DNA from: Streptomyces sp. SCL15-4
Lineage (GTDB): Bacteria > Actinomycetota > Actinomycetes > Streptomycetales > Streptomycetaceae
Length of the DNA stretch: 64,000 nt
Assembly (NCBI RefSeq): GCF_033366695.1
Contig: NZ_JAOBTQ010000001.1
Coordinates: forward strand, 3,472,001-3,536,000
Reading direction: 5' to 3'
Within the stretch, counting starts at the first letter, position 1; each line of letters begins with the position of its first letter. Positions 1 through 8,235 of the stretch are shown here, in pieces. Below the pieces are notes generated by a model. It searched no databases. It was not told the origin of the DNA and saw only the letters and a program-made list of their open reading frames with translations. A program made the translations under genes and the position numbers.

Positions 1-333
1 GCCGCGCTCCACCGCCGGCTGCTCGAACTGGCCTCGGCCGAACGGCTGAGCGCGGCCCGGCCGGCACACGTGCGGACCGGTGGTGAACGCCGGAACGTCT
101 TCTGGACCCGGGCGGCCATCGCCTTCACGGTGACGATCGTCGGCGCGACGACGCTCACGCTGCGGACGGCGCCGACGCGGTACGAGCCGCCGATCGCTCC
201 GGCGCAGGCGGTACGGGGGGTACCGGCGGCGGGCGGGATGGGTCCGCTGTCCCAGGAGGAGCGAGCGCTCCAGGAGAAGCTGACCAGAGCGGAAACCAGC
301 GGCCCGCAACGACTGGCTCCACAGCCGTGGTGA
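1..333 (+). CDS. 3' end of a gene for an unknown membrane protein (partial)
   Basis: The frame is open from base 1 to a TGA at 331-333, so only about 110 C-terminal residues are inside the window. The visible part is a basic segment, one hydrophobic stretch (around bases 112-165, AAIAFTVTIVGATTL) that could be a membrane anchor, then a Pro/Ala-rich tail. A GTG at 70 could start an 87-residue protein, but the frame reads through upstream, so I treat it as the end of a longer gene. No family is recognised. It converges on sucD, with the terminator at 528-565 between them. Confidence 0.5.
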   Translation, partial: AALHRRLLELASAERLSAARPAHVRTGGERRNVFWTRAAIAFTVTIVGATTLTLRTAPTRYEPPIAPAQAVRGVPAAGGMGPLSQEERALQEKLTRAETSGPQRLAPQPW

Positions 334-527
334 GGACGGCGGCCCGGCGGGAGCGGCATGTCGCGAGTACGGCTCGCCGGCTCACCGCAGGGGTGACTCG
401 CCGGCGGGAGGGCTCCCGGTAGCGGCAACTTGCGGCGCCCCGCAGAGGGCACCGTAAGAGCGGCCGGCTGCACGGGTGGACCGCCGTGGCCGGTTGGGTT
501 CGCGTGGTGGGGGTGGGTGGTGGAACG

Positions 528-565
528 TCGGCAGGCCCGTCCCGGGGGTGGGACGGGCCTGCCGA
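528..565 (-). terminator. Terminator of the sucC-sucD operon
   Basis: A perfect 16-bp inverted repeat (528-543 and 550-565) around a 6-nt loop lies 16 bp beyond the sucD stop codon. It has no long T run, as is usual for Streptomyces. It sits between convergent genes and could act both ways. Confidence 0.8.
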
Positions 566-581
566 GGGGTGGCTATGCCGT

Positions 582-1466
582 TCAGGCCGAGAGGATCTCC
601 CGGGCCAGCTTCGCCGTCTCGGTCGGGGTCTTGCCGACCTTGACGCCGGCGGCCTCCAGGGCCTCCTTCTTGGCCTGTGCCGTGCCGGAGGAGCCGGAGA
701 CGATGGCGCCGGCGTGACCCATGGTCTTGCCCTCCGGCGCGGTGAAGCCCGCGACGTAGCCGACGACCGGCTTGGTCACGTTCTCCTTGATGAACGCCGC
801 GGCACGCTCCTCGGCGTCGCCGCCGATCTCACCGATCATCACGATGAGGTCGGTCTCGGGGTCGTCCTGGAACGCGGCCAGGGCGTCGATGTGGGTGGTG
901 CCGATGATCGGGTCGCCACCGATGCCGACGGCCGTGGAGAAGCCGATGTCGCGCAGCTCGTACATCATCTGGTACGTCAGCGTGCCGGACTTCGACACCA
1001 GGCCGATGCGGCCCGGCTTGGTGATGTCGCCCGGGATGATGCCGACGTTCGACTGGCCCGGGGTGATGATGCCGGGGCAGTTCGGGCCGATGATGCGGGT
1101 CTTGTTGCCCTTCTTGCCGGCGTACGCCCAGAACGCGGCCGTGTCGTGCACGGCGATGCCCTCGGTGATGACGACGGCCAGCGGGATCTCGGCGTCGATG
1201 GCCTCGACGACCGCGTCCTTGGTGAACTTCTCCGGCACGAAGATGACGGAGACGTTGGCGCCGGTGGCCTCGATGGCCTCCTTGACGGTGCCGAAGACGG
1301 GTACCTCGGTGCCGTCGAAGTCCACGGTCTGACCCGCCTTGCGCGGGTTCACGCCGCCCACGACGTTCGTGCCGTCACCGAGCATGAGCTTGGTGTGCTT
1401 CATGCCGGTGGCGCCGGTCATGCCCTGGACGATGACCTTGCTGTCCTTGTTGAGCCAGATAGCCAT
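582..1466 (-). CDS. sucD: Succinyl-CoA synthetase alpha subunit
   Basis: This is the 294-residue alpha subunit of succinate-CoA ligase, which makes ATP or GTP from succinyl-CoA in the TCA cycle. The N-terminal CoA-binding Rossmann domain starts [18 protein letters not shown]. The NCPG motif and the ligase domain follow. The phosphorylated histidine is in MGHAGA at about residue 251. Length is normal for the family (about 290). The gene follows sucC by 26 bp and ends just before a strong hairpin, so the two form an operon. Confidence 0.97.
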   Translation of the reverse strand: MAIWLNKDSKVIVQGMTGATGMKHTKLMLGDGTNVVGGVNPRKAGQTVDFDGTEVPVFGTVKEAIEATGANVSVIFVPEKFTKDAVVEAIDAEIPLAVVITEGIAVHDTAAFWAYAGKKGNKTRIIGPNCPGIITPGQSNVGIIPGDITKPGRIGLVSKSGTLTYQMMYELRDIGFSTAVGIGGDPIIGTTHIDALAAFQDDPETDLIVMIGEIGGDAEERAAAFIKENVTKPVVGYVAGFTAPEGKTMGHAGAIVSGSSGTAQAKKEALEAAGVKVGKTPTETAKLAREILSA

Positions 1467-1492
1467 GGTGGTTTGAGTCCTCGTCCTCGTGC

Positions 1493-2668
1493 TTACTTGG
1501 CGGCGGCCAGCTCGGCGGCCTTGTCGGCCGCGCCGTCCATGGTGTCGACGCGCTGCACCAGCGGGTGGTCGGCGTCCGTGAGGATCTTCCGGCCCAGCTC
1601 GGCGTTGTTGCCGTCGAGGCGGACGACGAGCGGCTTCTCGACCTTCTCGCCGCGGTCCTCCAGGAGCTTCAGGGCCTGCACGATGCCGTTGGCGACCTCG
1701 TCGCAGGCGGTGATGCCACCGAAGACGTTCACGAAGACGGACTTCACGTCCGGGTCGCCCAGGATGATCTCCAGGCCGTTCGCCATCACCTGGGCGGAGG
1801 CGCCGCCGCCGATGTCCAGGAAGTTGGCGGGCTTGACGCCGCCGTGCTTCTCACCGGCGTACGCGACGACGTCCAGGGTGCTCATGACGAGACCGGCGCC
1901 GTTGCCGATGATGCCGACCTCGCCGTCGAGCTTGACGTAGTTGAGGCCCTTCTCCTTGGCGGCCGCCTCGAGCGGGTTGGCGGCGGCCTTGTCGTGCAGC
2001 TCGTCCCAGTCGTGGCGGAACTCGGCGTTGTCGTCCAGCGACACCTTGCCGTCCAGGGCGAGGACCTCGCCGGAGGCGACCTTCGCCAGCGGGTTGACCT
2101 CGACCAGGAGGGCGTCCGACTTGATGAAGGTGTCCCACAGCTTGACCAGGACGTTCGCGACCTTGTCCGCGACCTCGGCCGGGAACTTGGCGGCCGCCAC
2201 GATCTCGCGGGCCTTGGCCTCGTCCACACCGTCGATCGGGTCGATCGGGGTCTTGGCGACGGCCTCCGGACGGGTGGCCGCCACCTCCTCGATCTCCATG
2301 CCGCCCTCGACGGAGGCGATGGAGAGGAAGGTGCGGTTGGCGCGGTCGAGGAGGAAGGAGACGTAGTACTCCTCGACGATCTCCGGAGCGGTCTCGGCGA
2401 TCATGACCTTGTGGACCGTGTGGCCCTTGATGTCCATGCCGAGGATGTCCGTCGCGCGGGCAACGGCCTCGTCCGGGGTGGCGGCCAGCTTCACGCCACC
2501 GGCCTTACCGCGGCCACCGACCTTCACCTGCGCCTTGACGACGGACTTGCCGCCGAGCCGCTCGGTGATCTCGCGCGCCGCCTCAGGCGTGTCGATGACT
2601 TCACCGGCCAGCACCGGTACATCGTGCTTGGCGAAGAGGTCCCTCGCCTGGTACTCGAACAGGTCCAC
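1493..2668 (-). CDS. sucC: Succinyl-CoA synthetase beta subunit
   Basis: This 391-residue ATP-grasp protein is the nucleotide-binding subunit paired with SucD. It opens with the family signature [29 protein letters not shown] marks the ATP-grasp phosphate loop and EVNPLA and [12 protein letters not shown] lie further on. The start is a GTG at 2668, which fits the conserved N-terminus. The ribosome site is weak (GGGACGG). The promoter should lie in the 340-bp gap upstream, which also holds a Crp-like palindrome at 2849-2862. Confidence 0.96.
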   Translation of the reverse strand: MDLFEYQARDLFAKHDVPVLAGEVIDTPEAAREITERLGGKSVVKAQVKVGGRGKAGGVKLAATPDEAVARATDILGMDIKGHTVHKVMIAETAPEIVEEYYVSFLLDRANRTFLSIASVEGGMEIEEVAATRPEAVAKTPIDPIDGVDEAKAREIVAAAKFPAEVADKVANVLVKLWDTFIKSDALLVEVNPLAKVASGEVLALDGKVSLDDNAEFRHDWDELHDKAAANPLEAAAKEKGLNYVKLDGEVGIIGNGAGLVMSTLDVVAYAGEKHGGVKPANFLDIGGGASAQVMANGLEIILGDPDVKSVFVNVFGGITACDEVANGIVQALKLLEDRGEKVEKPLVVRLDGNNAELGRKILTDADHPLVQRVDTMDGAADKAAELAAAK

Positions 2669-2848
2669 GCGCTTCCGTCCCTATCAGTGATCTCGCGGTT
2701 CGTTGGATGCGTGGGCGTGCCGCGAAGGGCAACGTGACGTCCGCTTGTCACAAGGGAGGCGCACACGGTGTCCGAGCGCGCGGCATGTCCGTCTCGCAGG
2801 TTATCGCCGCTTGAGGGGGCTCCCTAAATCGAGGGTCACACACGCGCG

Positions 2849-2862
2849 GTGATACCTGTCAC
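2849..2862. promoter_or_regulatory. Crp-like palindrome upstream of sucC
   Basis: GTGATACCTGTCAC fits the Streptomyces Crp pattern GTG-N6-GNCAC; with the next base the right half-site is a full TCACA. It lies about 180 bp upstream of the sucC start and about 150 bp beyond the end of the vWA gene. That is far for activation unless the sucC transcript has a long leader. The rest of 2669-2933 shows no open frame with good codon use. Confidence 0.35.
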
Positions 2863-2933
2863 ATGATGCCGCGATCCCTGGCACGGCGTGCCGTCGTATG
2901 GGTGTCGTTGCGTGCCCGCGGGTGATCTGCGCG

Positions 2934-2965
2934 GTCTCACCGGGCGGGGACGGGCCCGGTGAGAC
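2934..2965 (-). terminator. Terminator of the MoxR-DUF5682-vWA operon
   Basis: A perfect 12-bp stem (2934-2945 with 2954-2965) and an 8-nt loop start 44 bp beyond the stop codon of the vWA gene. GC-rich flanks can lengthen the stem. Confidence 0.7.
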
Positions 2966-3008
2966 GCGCGGCTGTGCCTGCTCCGGGCCGGTCTCGGGGC
3001 CGTCCGGG

Positions 3009-4208
3009 TCACGCCGGGTCGGGTATCGGCAGCGGGCGCTTCTCCAGGGCCGCCGCCATCACCTCGGGGAACAGGTCGGGGGTGCAGGCGAAGGCCGGTG
3101 CGCCGAGCGCGGCGAGCGCCGCCGCGTGCTCCCGGTCGTAGGCGGGCGCGCCCTCGTCCGACAGCGCGAGCAGGGCCACGAACTGCACGCCGGACGCCTT
3201 CATCGCGGCGACCCGCTTGAGCATCTCGTCGCGGATCCCGCCCTCGTAGAGGTCGCTGACCAGCACGACGACGGTCTCGGCAGGCCGGGTGATCCGCTCC
3301 TGGCAGTAGGCGAGCGCGCGGTTGATGTCCGTGCCGCCGCCGAGCTGGGTGCCGAAGAGCACGTCGACGGGGTCGTCCAGCTGGTCGGTGAGGTCGACGA
3401 CCGCCGTGTCGAAGACGACGAGCCGGGTGCTGATCGAGCGCATGGAGGCAAGGACCGCCCCGAACACCGACGCGTACACCACGGACGCCGCCATCGACCC
3501 GGACTGGTCGACGCAGAGGACGACCTCCTTCCGCACCGACCGCGCGGCCCGTCCGTAGCCGACCAGCCGCTCCGGTACGACCGTGCGGTACTCGGGCAGG
3601 TAGTGCTTGAGGTTGGCCGCGACGGTGCGGTTCCAGTCGATGTCGTGGTGGCGCGGGCGCCGGACGCGCGCGCTGCGGTCCAGGGCGCCGGCGAGGGTGG
3701 CCCGGGTGCGGGTGGCGAGCCGCTTCTCCAGCTCCTCGACCACCGTGCGCACGACCGCGCGGGCGGTCTCCCGGGTGGTCTCCGGCATCGCCTTGTGCAG
3801 CGAGAGCAGCGTGCCGACCAGGTGCACGTCGGGCTCCACCGCCTGGAGCATCTCCGGTTCCAGCAGCAGGGAGGCGAGGTTGAGCCGGTCGATGGCGTCG
3901 CGCTGCATGACCTGGACGACGGAGGACGGGAAGTAGTCGCGGATGTCCCCGAGCCAGCGCGCCACGGACGGCGCCGAGGCCCCGAGCCCGGCCGAGCGGT
4001 CCCGTCCCGTCTGCGGCCTGTCCCCCTTGCCGTAGAGCGCGGCCAGCGCGCCGTCCATCGCCGCGTCCCGGCCGGACAGCGTGCACCCTGTGCCGTCGGC
4101 CTGGTCCCCGCCGAGCACCAGCCGCCAGCGCCGCAGCCGCTCCCGCGCCGGGTCGGTCGCCTGCGCCGGTGCCCGTACCGGTGCCTGTCCGGCCGTCGTG
4201 TCCCTCAT
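3009..4208 (-). CDS. vWA-domain protein of a MoxR/vWA operon
   Basis: This 399-residue soluble protein has a C-terminal von Willebrand factor A domain. The metal-binding MIDAS signature DQSGSM is near residue 235 and is preceded by the strand KEVVLCV. Further MIDAS residues are in GGGTDINRAL and LVSDLYEGG. The N-terminal 200 residues are helical and belong to the vWA proteins found with MoxR. The ATG at 4208 overlaps the end of the DUF5682 gene by 4 bp (ATGA), so the two are translationally coupled. MoxR/vWA pairs usually act as chaperone-like remodelling machines, with the vWA protein as adaptor; the client here is unknown. Confidence 0.85.
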   Translation of the reverse strand: MRDTTAGQAPVRAPAQATDPARERLRRWRLVLGGDQADGTGCTLSGRDAAMDGALAALYGKGDRPQTGRDRSAGLGASAPSVARWLGDIRDYFPSSVVQVMQRDAIDRLNLASLLLEPEMLQAVEPDVHLVGTLLSLHKAMPETTRETARAVVRTVVEELEKRLATRTRATLAGALDRSARVRRPRHHDIDWNRTVAANLKHYLPEYRTVVPERLVGYGRAARSVRKEVVLCVDQSGSMAASVVYASVFGAVLASMRSISTRLVVFDTAVVDLTDQLDDPVDVLFGTQLGGGTDINRALAYCQERITRPAETVVVLVSDLYEGGIRDEMLKRVAAMKASGVQFVALLALSDEGAPAYDREHAAALAALGAPAFACTPDLFPEVMAAALEKRPLPIPDPA

Positions 4209-6976
4209 GTGCCCACCCCCGCGAAGCTCTCGTGGTCTTCCGTGTCCGTCCTGTCCGTGCCGTCGTCCGCCGCCGGGCCGAGCAGCAGCCGCAGCACCGG
4301 CAGCACGGCGTCGGCGCGTCCGGTGTCCGGTTCGGCGGCGAAACCGGGGACCGCGGCCACCGGCGCCGTCCCGTCCGCACGGCCGCCGGGGCCGCGCCGG
4401 ACCAGTTCGCCGAGGGTTCTGCGCACGCCCGGGTCGTACGCCGCGAAGGTGCGCCGCAGCAACGGCAGCACGTCGGTGAAGGCGTCCGCCGGCACCCCGG
4501 TCAGCCAGGTGTCGAGCAGGCCGAGCAACCGCTCGTCGTGGACCAGCAGCAGCCCGCCACCGCCACCGGCGAACCCCTCGATCCAGGCGGCGGCATCGGC
4601 CGGCGGCGTGCCCGGTGACAGCACGAGCCCCATCAGCCGGGCCGCCTCCTCGGGCCGGGCCGCACCGTCGTCCAGCAGCAGCCGCGCGGCCCGCCCCCGG
4701 ATGACACCGGACACCGAGTCCCGCGACGACAGCGCCCGCAACACCGTCCGCCAGCGGTCCCGCAGACCACCGCCGGTGCCGTGGCTGCCGGGAAGGAGCG
4801 TGCCGTTCCCGCGCGAGGCCCCGCCGTCGCCGCCCGGGTCCGCACCGGCGCCACGCCCGGCACCCTCCGGGCCCGCACCGGTCAGGCTCTCCGTCAGCAG
4901 GCCCACCGCGGTGTGGACGGCGTCCACATGGGCGCGCATCTCGTCCGCCGCGTCGGCGTCGAGGGCGGTGCAGGCCGGTGGCAGGCCGACGAAGACGCGC
5001 TCGGCGAGGCCCTCGGCGACCTCGGCCAGCGCCCCGGTGCCGGTGCCGCGCACGTCGCCGTAGCGCAGGGAGCGGACCAGGGCGGGCAGGGCCTGGGCGA
5101 GGTGGCCGACGTCCGTGTCGAGGGCGGCCCGGTCGGCGAGCACCCGCATGACCACGGGCAGCGCCTCCGGCAGCCCGGCCAGCAGGCACTGCTCGGCGAG
5201 CGCGGTGACGTCGGCCAGGGCGCGCGCCGCCACCGCGTCCGCCTCGGCCTTGGCCCGCGCCGCCGCCTGCACGGTCGTCCCCCACACGCCCGCCTCGGCG
5301 ACCCGCACCGACAGCTCGGGTTCCCAGCGCAGCCGCCAGGTCTCCCGGAACGTGCCCGTGCCGCCCCGGGACCGGGCCGGCTCCCCCCAGTCGACACCGA
5401 GCAGCCTCAGCCGGTGCAGCAGCCTGCTGCGTCCGGCGTCGGTGTCGCCGCGCAGGTCCAGCTCCAGGTCGCGCTCCAGCGCCTCGGGCTTGAGCCGCAG
5501 CGAGCGCTGCCGCCGGGCCAGATCGCGCTGCAACGGCACCGCGGGCGCCGACTCCGGCACCTCGCCGAGCGCGTCCCCGACCACCAGCCGGTCGTGCACC
5601 AGCGCCAGCGGCACGTCCGAGCCCTCGCACAGCACCGCGCGCACCGCGTCGGTGGTCTCGCCGAGGCCGGGCAGCGGGCGGCCCCGCAGCGCCGCCAGCG
5701 TCTCCGCGAGCCTGACGGCCTCGATGACGTGCGCGGAGGACACGATTCGGTCCTCCGCGCGCAGCAGCCCGGCCACCTTGGTCAGCCATCGCTCCACCGG
5801 CCGGTCGGGGACCTGGAAGAGGTGCTGGTACCAGCCGGGCGACACGATGCCCGCGCCGTACCCGCCGGCCCGGGCCAGCCGGCGATGCGTCCACGGCACC
5901 CAGGTGACGTCGGTCTTGATCTTCGGCAGGCCCCGGAGCAGGGCGCGGTCGGCTGCGACGGTGGTCCTGACGCGGAGCGCGGGCACGTGCCAGGCCCCGC
6001 ACACCACGGCCACGGCGTGCCCGAACTCCTTGTGCGCCGCCCGCAACCGCAGCCGCATATGGGCCTCGCGGACGAGGTCCCGGCGTCCTCCGGCGCCGTA
6101 CCGCTCGCGCAGCGCCGCCATGGCCTCCTCCACCGCGGCGAACGGCGCGAAGGGGTCGCCGGCGCCCGGTCCCCGGTGCTCGACGACGTCCTCCCACCAG
6201 CGCTCCGGATCGTCGTACCCGGCCGCCTCGGCGAGCACGGCGAGCGGATCGACCCGGACCTCCTCGACGCCACCGGCACCGCCGGACCCGCCCTCACGGT
6301 CACCCGGCCCCGACCCGCGCCCGTCCGGGCCGTGCCCACCCCCGTCCAGACCGTTCACGCCCCCGTCCGGACCGGAATGCCGGCCCTCGGAGCGGCTCTC
6401 CAGGCCATCGGAACCATTCCCGTCGCCGTCGGGGCCGCCGCCGCGCCCGTCCGGGTCGCGCCCGGGCCCCACCGGGCCGTGCCCACCCCCGTCAGATCCG
6501 TGATCGCGGCCCTCGGCGCGTCGCCCACGGCCGCCGGCACCACCCGCGTCGGCGTCCGAGCCGCACCCCCGGCCGCCGAGGCCGCCCCCGTCATCCTCCG
6601 CGTCGCACTCCCCCGGCTCCTCCCGCCACGCCAGCGTGTGCGTGGCCGGCAGGTCGATGAAGTGGGCCGGGACGTCGTGCGCCAGGGCCCAGCGGATGGC
6701 CGCCCACTCGGGGCTGAACTCGGCGAACGGCCAGAAGGCCGAGCGGCCGGGCTCGTCGACGGCGTGCGCGAGGAGGGCGACCGGGGGCCGCAGCACGGGG
6801 TCGGCGGCCAGCGGGATCAGCGCGTCGGCCTCGGGCGGGCCCTCGATGAGGACGACGGCGGGCCGGGCCGCGTCCAGCGCGGCCCGCACCGCGCGCGCGG
6901 AACCGGGCCCGTGGTGCCGTACGCCCAGCAGCAGCGGCCCCGCGTCGTAGGCCGTGCCCTCCCGGGTGCCGGTCAT
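4205..6976 (-). CDS. DUF5682 family protein
   Basis: This large protein (923 residues) of unknown biochemical function opens with the family signature GPLLLGVRHHGPGSAR, followed by LIEGPPEADAL. The N-terminal 130 residues and the rest from about 245 look folded and well conserved. Between them (about residues 130-240) is a low-complexity Gly/Asp/Arg-rich insert. A second Gly-rich linker lies near residue 720. It starts with an ATG at 6976 that overlaps the MoxR stop by 4 bp, and it overlaps the vWA start in the same way. Its fixed place between MoxR and vWA genes suggests a third component or client of that complex, which is inference. Confidence 0.82.
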   Translation of the reverse strand: MTGTREGTAYDAGPLLLGVRHHGPGSARAVRAALDAARPAVVLIEGPPEADALIPLAADPVLRPPVALLAHAVDEPGRSAFWPFAEFSPEWAAIRWALAHDVPAHFIDLPATHTLAWREEPGECDAEDDGGGLGGRGCGSDADAGGAGGRGRRAEGRDHGSDGGGHGPVGPGRDPDGRGGGPDGDGNGSDGLESRSEGRHSGPDGGVNGLDGGGHGPDGRGSGPGDREGGSGGAGGVEEVRVDPLAVLAEAAGYDDPERWWEDVVEHRGPGAGDPFAPFAAVEEAMAALRERYGAGGRRDLVREAHMRLRLRAAHKEFGHAVAVVCGAWHVPALRVRTTVAADRALLRGLPKIKTDVTWVPWTHRRLARAGGYGAGIVSPGWYQHLFQVPDRPVERWLTKVAGLLRAEDRIVSSAHVIEAVRLAETLAALRGRPLPGLGETTDAVRAVLCEGSDVPLALVHDRLVVGDALGEVPESAPAVPLQRDLARRQRSLRLKPEALERDLELDLRGDTDAGRSRLLHRLRLLGVDWGEPARSRGGTGTFRETWRLRWEPELSVRVAEAGVWGTTVQAAARAKAEADAVAARALADVTALAEQCLLAGLPEALPVVMRVLADRAALDTDVGHLAQALPALVRSLRYGDVRGTGTGALAEVAEGLAERVFVGLPPACTALDADAADEMRAHVDAVHTAVGLLTESLTGAGPEGAGRGAGADPGGDGGASRGNGTLLPGSHGTGGGLRDRWRTVLRALSSRDSVSGVIRGRAARLLLDDGAARPEEAARLMGLVLSPGTPPADAAAWIEGFAGGGGGLLLVHDERLLGLLDTWLTGVPADAFTDVLPLLRRTFAAYDPGVRRTLGELVRRGPGGRADGTAPVAAVPGFAAEPDTGRADAVLPVLRLLLGPAADDGTDRTDTEDHESFAGVGT

Positions 6977-8103
6977 GCGCCGGCCTCCCGGCAGGCGCGG
7001 TAGAAGTCGCTCCAGCCCTCGCGCTCGCGCACGACCGTCTCCAGGTACTCCTGCCAGACGACCCGGTCGGCCGCCTGGTCGCGGACGACGGCGCCGAGGA
7101 TGCCGGCGGCGACATCGCCGGGGCGCAGCACGCCGTCGCCGAAGTGGGTGGCGAGCGCGAGGCCGTTGGTGACGACGGAGATGGCCTCCGCGGTGGACAG
7201 CGTGCCGCTGGGCGACTTGAGCTTCGTCCGGCCGTCGGCGGTGACGCCGTCGCGCAGCTCGCGGAAGACGGTGACGACCCGGCGGATCTCCTCGATGCCG
7301 TCGGGCGCGGCCGGCAGATCCAGCGAGCGGCCGAGCTGTTCGACCCGTCGGGTGACGATGTCGACCTCGATGTCGGCGCTCTCGGGCAGCGGCAGCACCA
7401 CGGTGTTGAAGCGGCGGCGCAGGGCGCTGGAGAGGTCGTTGACCCCGCGGTCGCGGTCGTTGGCGGTGGCGATGAGGTTGAAACCGCGGACCGCCTGGAC
7501 CTCCTCGCCCAGTTCGGGGATGGGCAGGGTCTTCTCGGACAGGATCGTGATCAGCGTGTCCTGCACGTCGGCCGGGATCCGGGTCAGCTCCTCCACCCGG
7601 GCCGTCATGCCCTCGGCCATGGCCCGCATGACGGGGCTGGGCACGAGGGCGTCGCGGCTCGGGCCGTGGGCGAGGAGCCGCGCGTAGTTCCAGCCGTAGC
7701 GGATCGCCTCCTCCGGGGTGCCGGCCGTGCCCTGCACCAGCAGCGTCGAGTCACCGCTGACGGCGGCGGCCAGGTGCTCCGACACCCAGGTCTTGGCGGT
7801 GCCGGGGACACCGAGCAGGAGCAGGGCGCGGTCGGTGGCGAGCGTGGTGACGGCGACCTCGACGATGCGGCGCGGGCCCACGTACTTGGGGGTGATCACC
7901 GTGCCGTCCGGCAGGGTGCCACCGAGCAGATAGGTCGCCACCGCCCACGGCGACAGCTTCCAGCGGGCCGGGCGCGGGCGGTCGTCCTGTGCGGCGAGCG
8001 CGGCGAGTTCGGCCGCGAAGGCGTGCTCGGCGTGCGGTCGCAGCGCCTGCGCGGTCTGGTCTCGGTGGGGTGTGGCGGTCGTCGGTTCCGCGGACACAGT
8101 CAT
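6973..8103 (-). CDS. MoxR-type AAA+ ATPase
   Basis: This 376-residue AAA+ ATPase has a Walker A motif GVPGTAKT at about 98-105, a Walker-B-like EELTRIP, sensor 1 in NLIATANDRDRG and the arginine-finger region SSALRRRFN. MoxR ATPases work with vWA proteins to remodel or activate target proteins. The ATG at 8103 is chosen because a GGAGGGG ribosome site lies about 8 bases upstream; a longer frame starts at 8169 but has no such site and would overlap the promoter. It is the first gene of a three-gene operon with 4-bp overlaps. Confidence 0.9.
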   Translation of the reverse strand: MTVSAEPTTATPHRDQTAQALRPHAEHAFAAELAALAAQDDRPRPARWKLSPWAVATYLLGGTLPDGTVITPKYVGPRRIVEVAVTTLATDRALLLLGVPGTAKTWVSEHLAAAVSGDSTLLVQGTAGTPEEAIRYGWNYARLLAHGPSRDALVPSPVMRAMAEGMTARVEELTRIPADVQDTLITILSEKTLPIPELGEEVQAVRGFNLIATANDRDRGVNDLSSALRRRFNTVVLPLPESADIEVDIVTRRVEQLGRSLDLPAAPDGIEEIRRVVTVFRELRDGVTADGRTKLKSPSGTLSTAEAISVVTNGLALATHFGDGVLRPGDVAAGILGAVVRDQAADRVVWQEYLETVVREREGWSDFYRACREAGA

Positions 8104-8146
8104 GGCTGAGGCCCCCTCCAGCTCGGCCGGTTCGGTTCTGGCATCC

Positions 8147-8170
8147 ACCGTGCACCACGCCACTGACAAT
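8147..8170 (-). promoter_or_regulatory. PafBC-type (RecA-NDp) DNA-damage promoter of the MoxR operon
   Basis: Read on the minus strand this is TTGTCAGTG, 8 bases, then CACGGT. The actinobacterial LexA-independent damage promoter is TTGTCRGTG-N8-TANNNT. The upstream box is perfect; the -10 box has C for the first T but keeps the key A and final T. Transcription would start near 8140, about 37 bases before the MoxR ATG. Confidence 0.6.
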
Positions 8171-8216
8171 CGCTGTGACCTGCGCGAACGCGCTCGCCGG
8201 AGCGATTGTCAGTGGC
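8159..8216. repeat. 16-bp inverted repeat between divergent operons
   Basis: Positions 8159-8174 and 8201-8216 are exact reverse complements, separated by 26 bp. Each arm contains the TTGTCAGTG box of a damage-type promoter facing outwards, so the repeat is a back-to-back pair of activator sites. Confidence 0.9.
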
Positions 8217-8228
8217 GGGGCCTACCGT
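8206..8228 (+). promoter_or_regulatory. PafBC-type (RecA-NDp) DNA-damage promoter of the SWIM gene
   Basis: TTGTCAGTG (8206-8214), an 8-base spacer and TACCGT (8223-8228) match TTGTCRGTG-N8-TANNNT at every defined position. The -10 box ends 7 bases before the ATG at 8236, so the transcript is probably leaderless. That agrees with the lack of a ribosome site there. Confidence 0.8.
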
Positions 8229-8235
8229 CGGTGGC

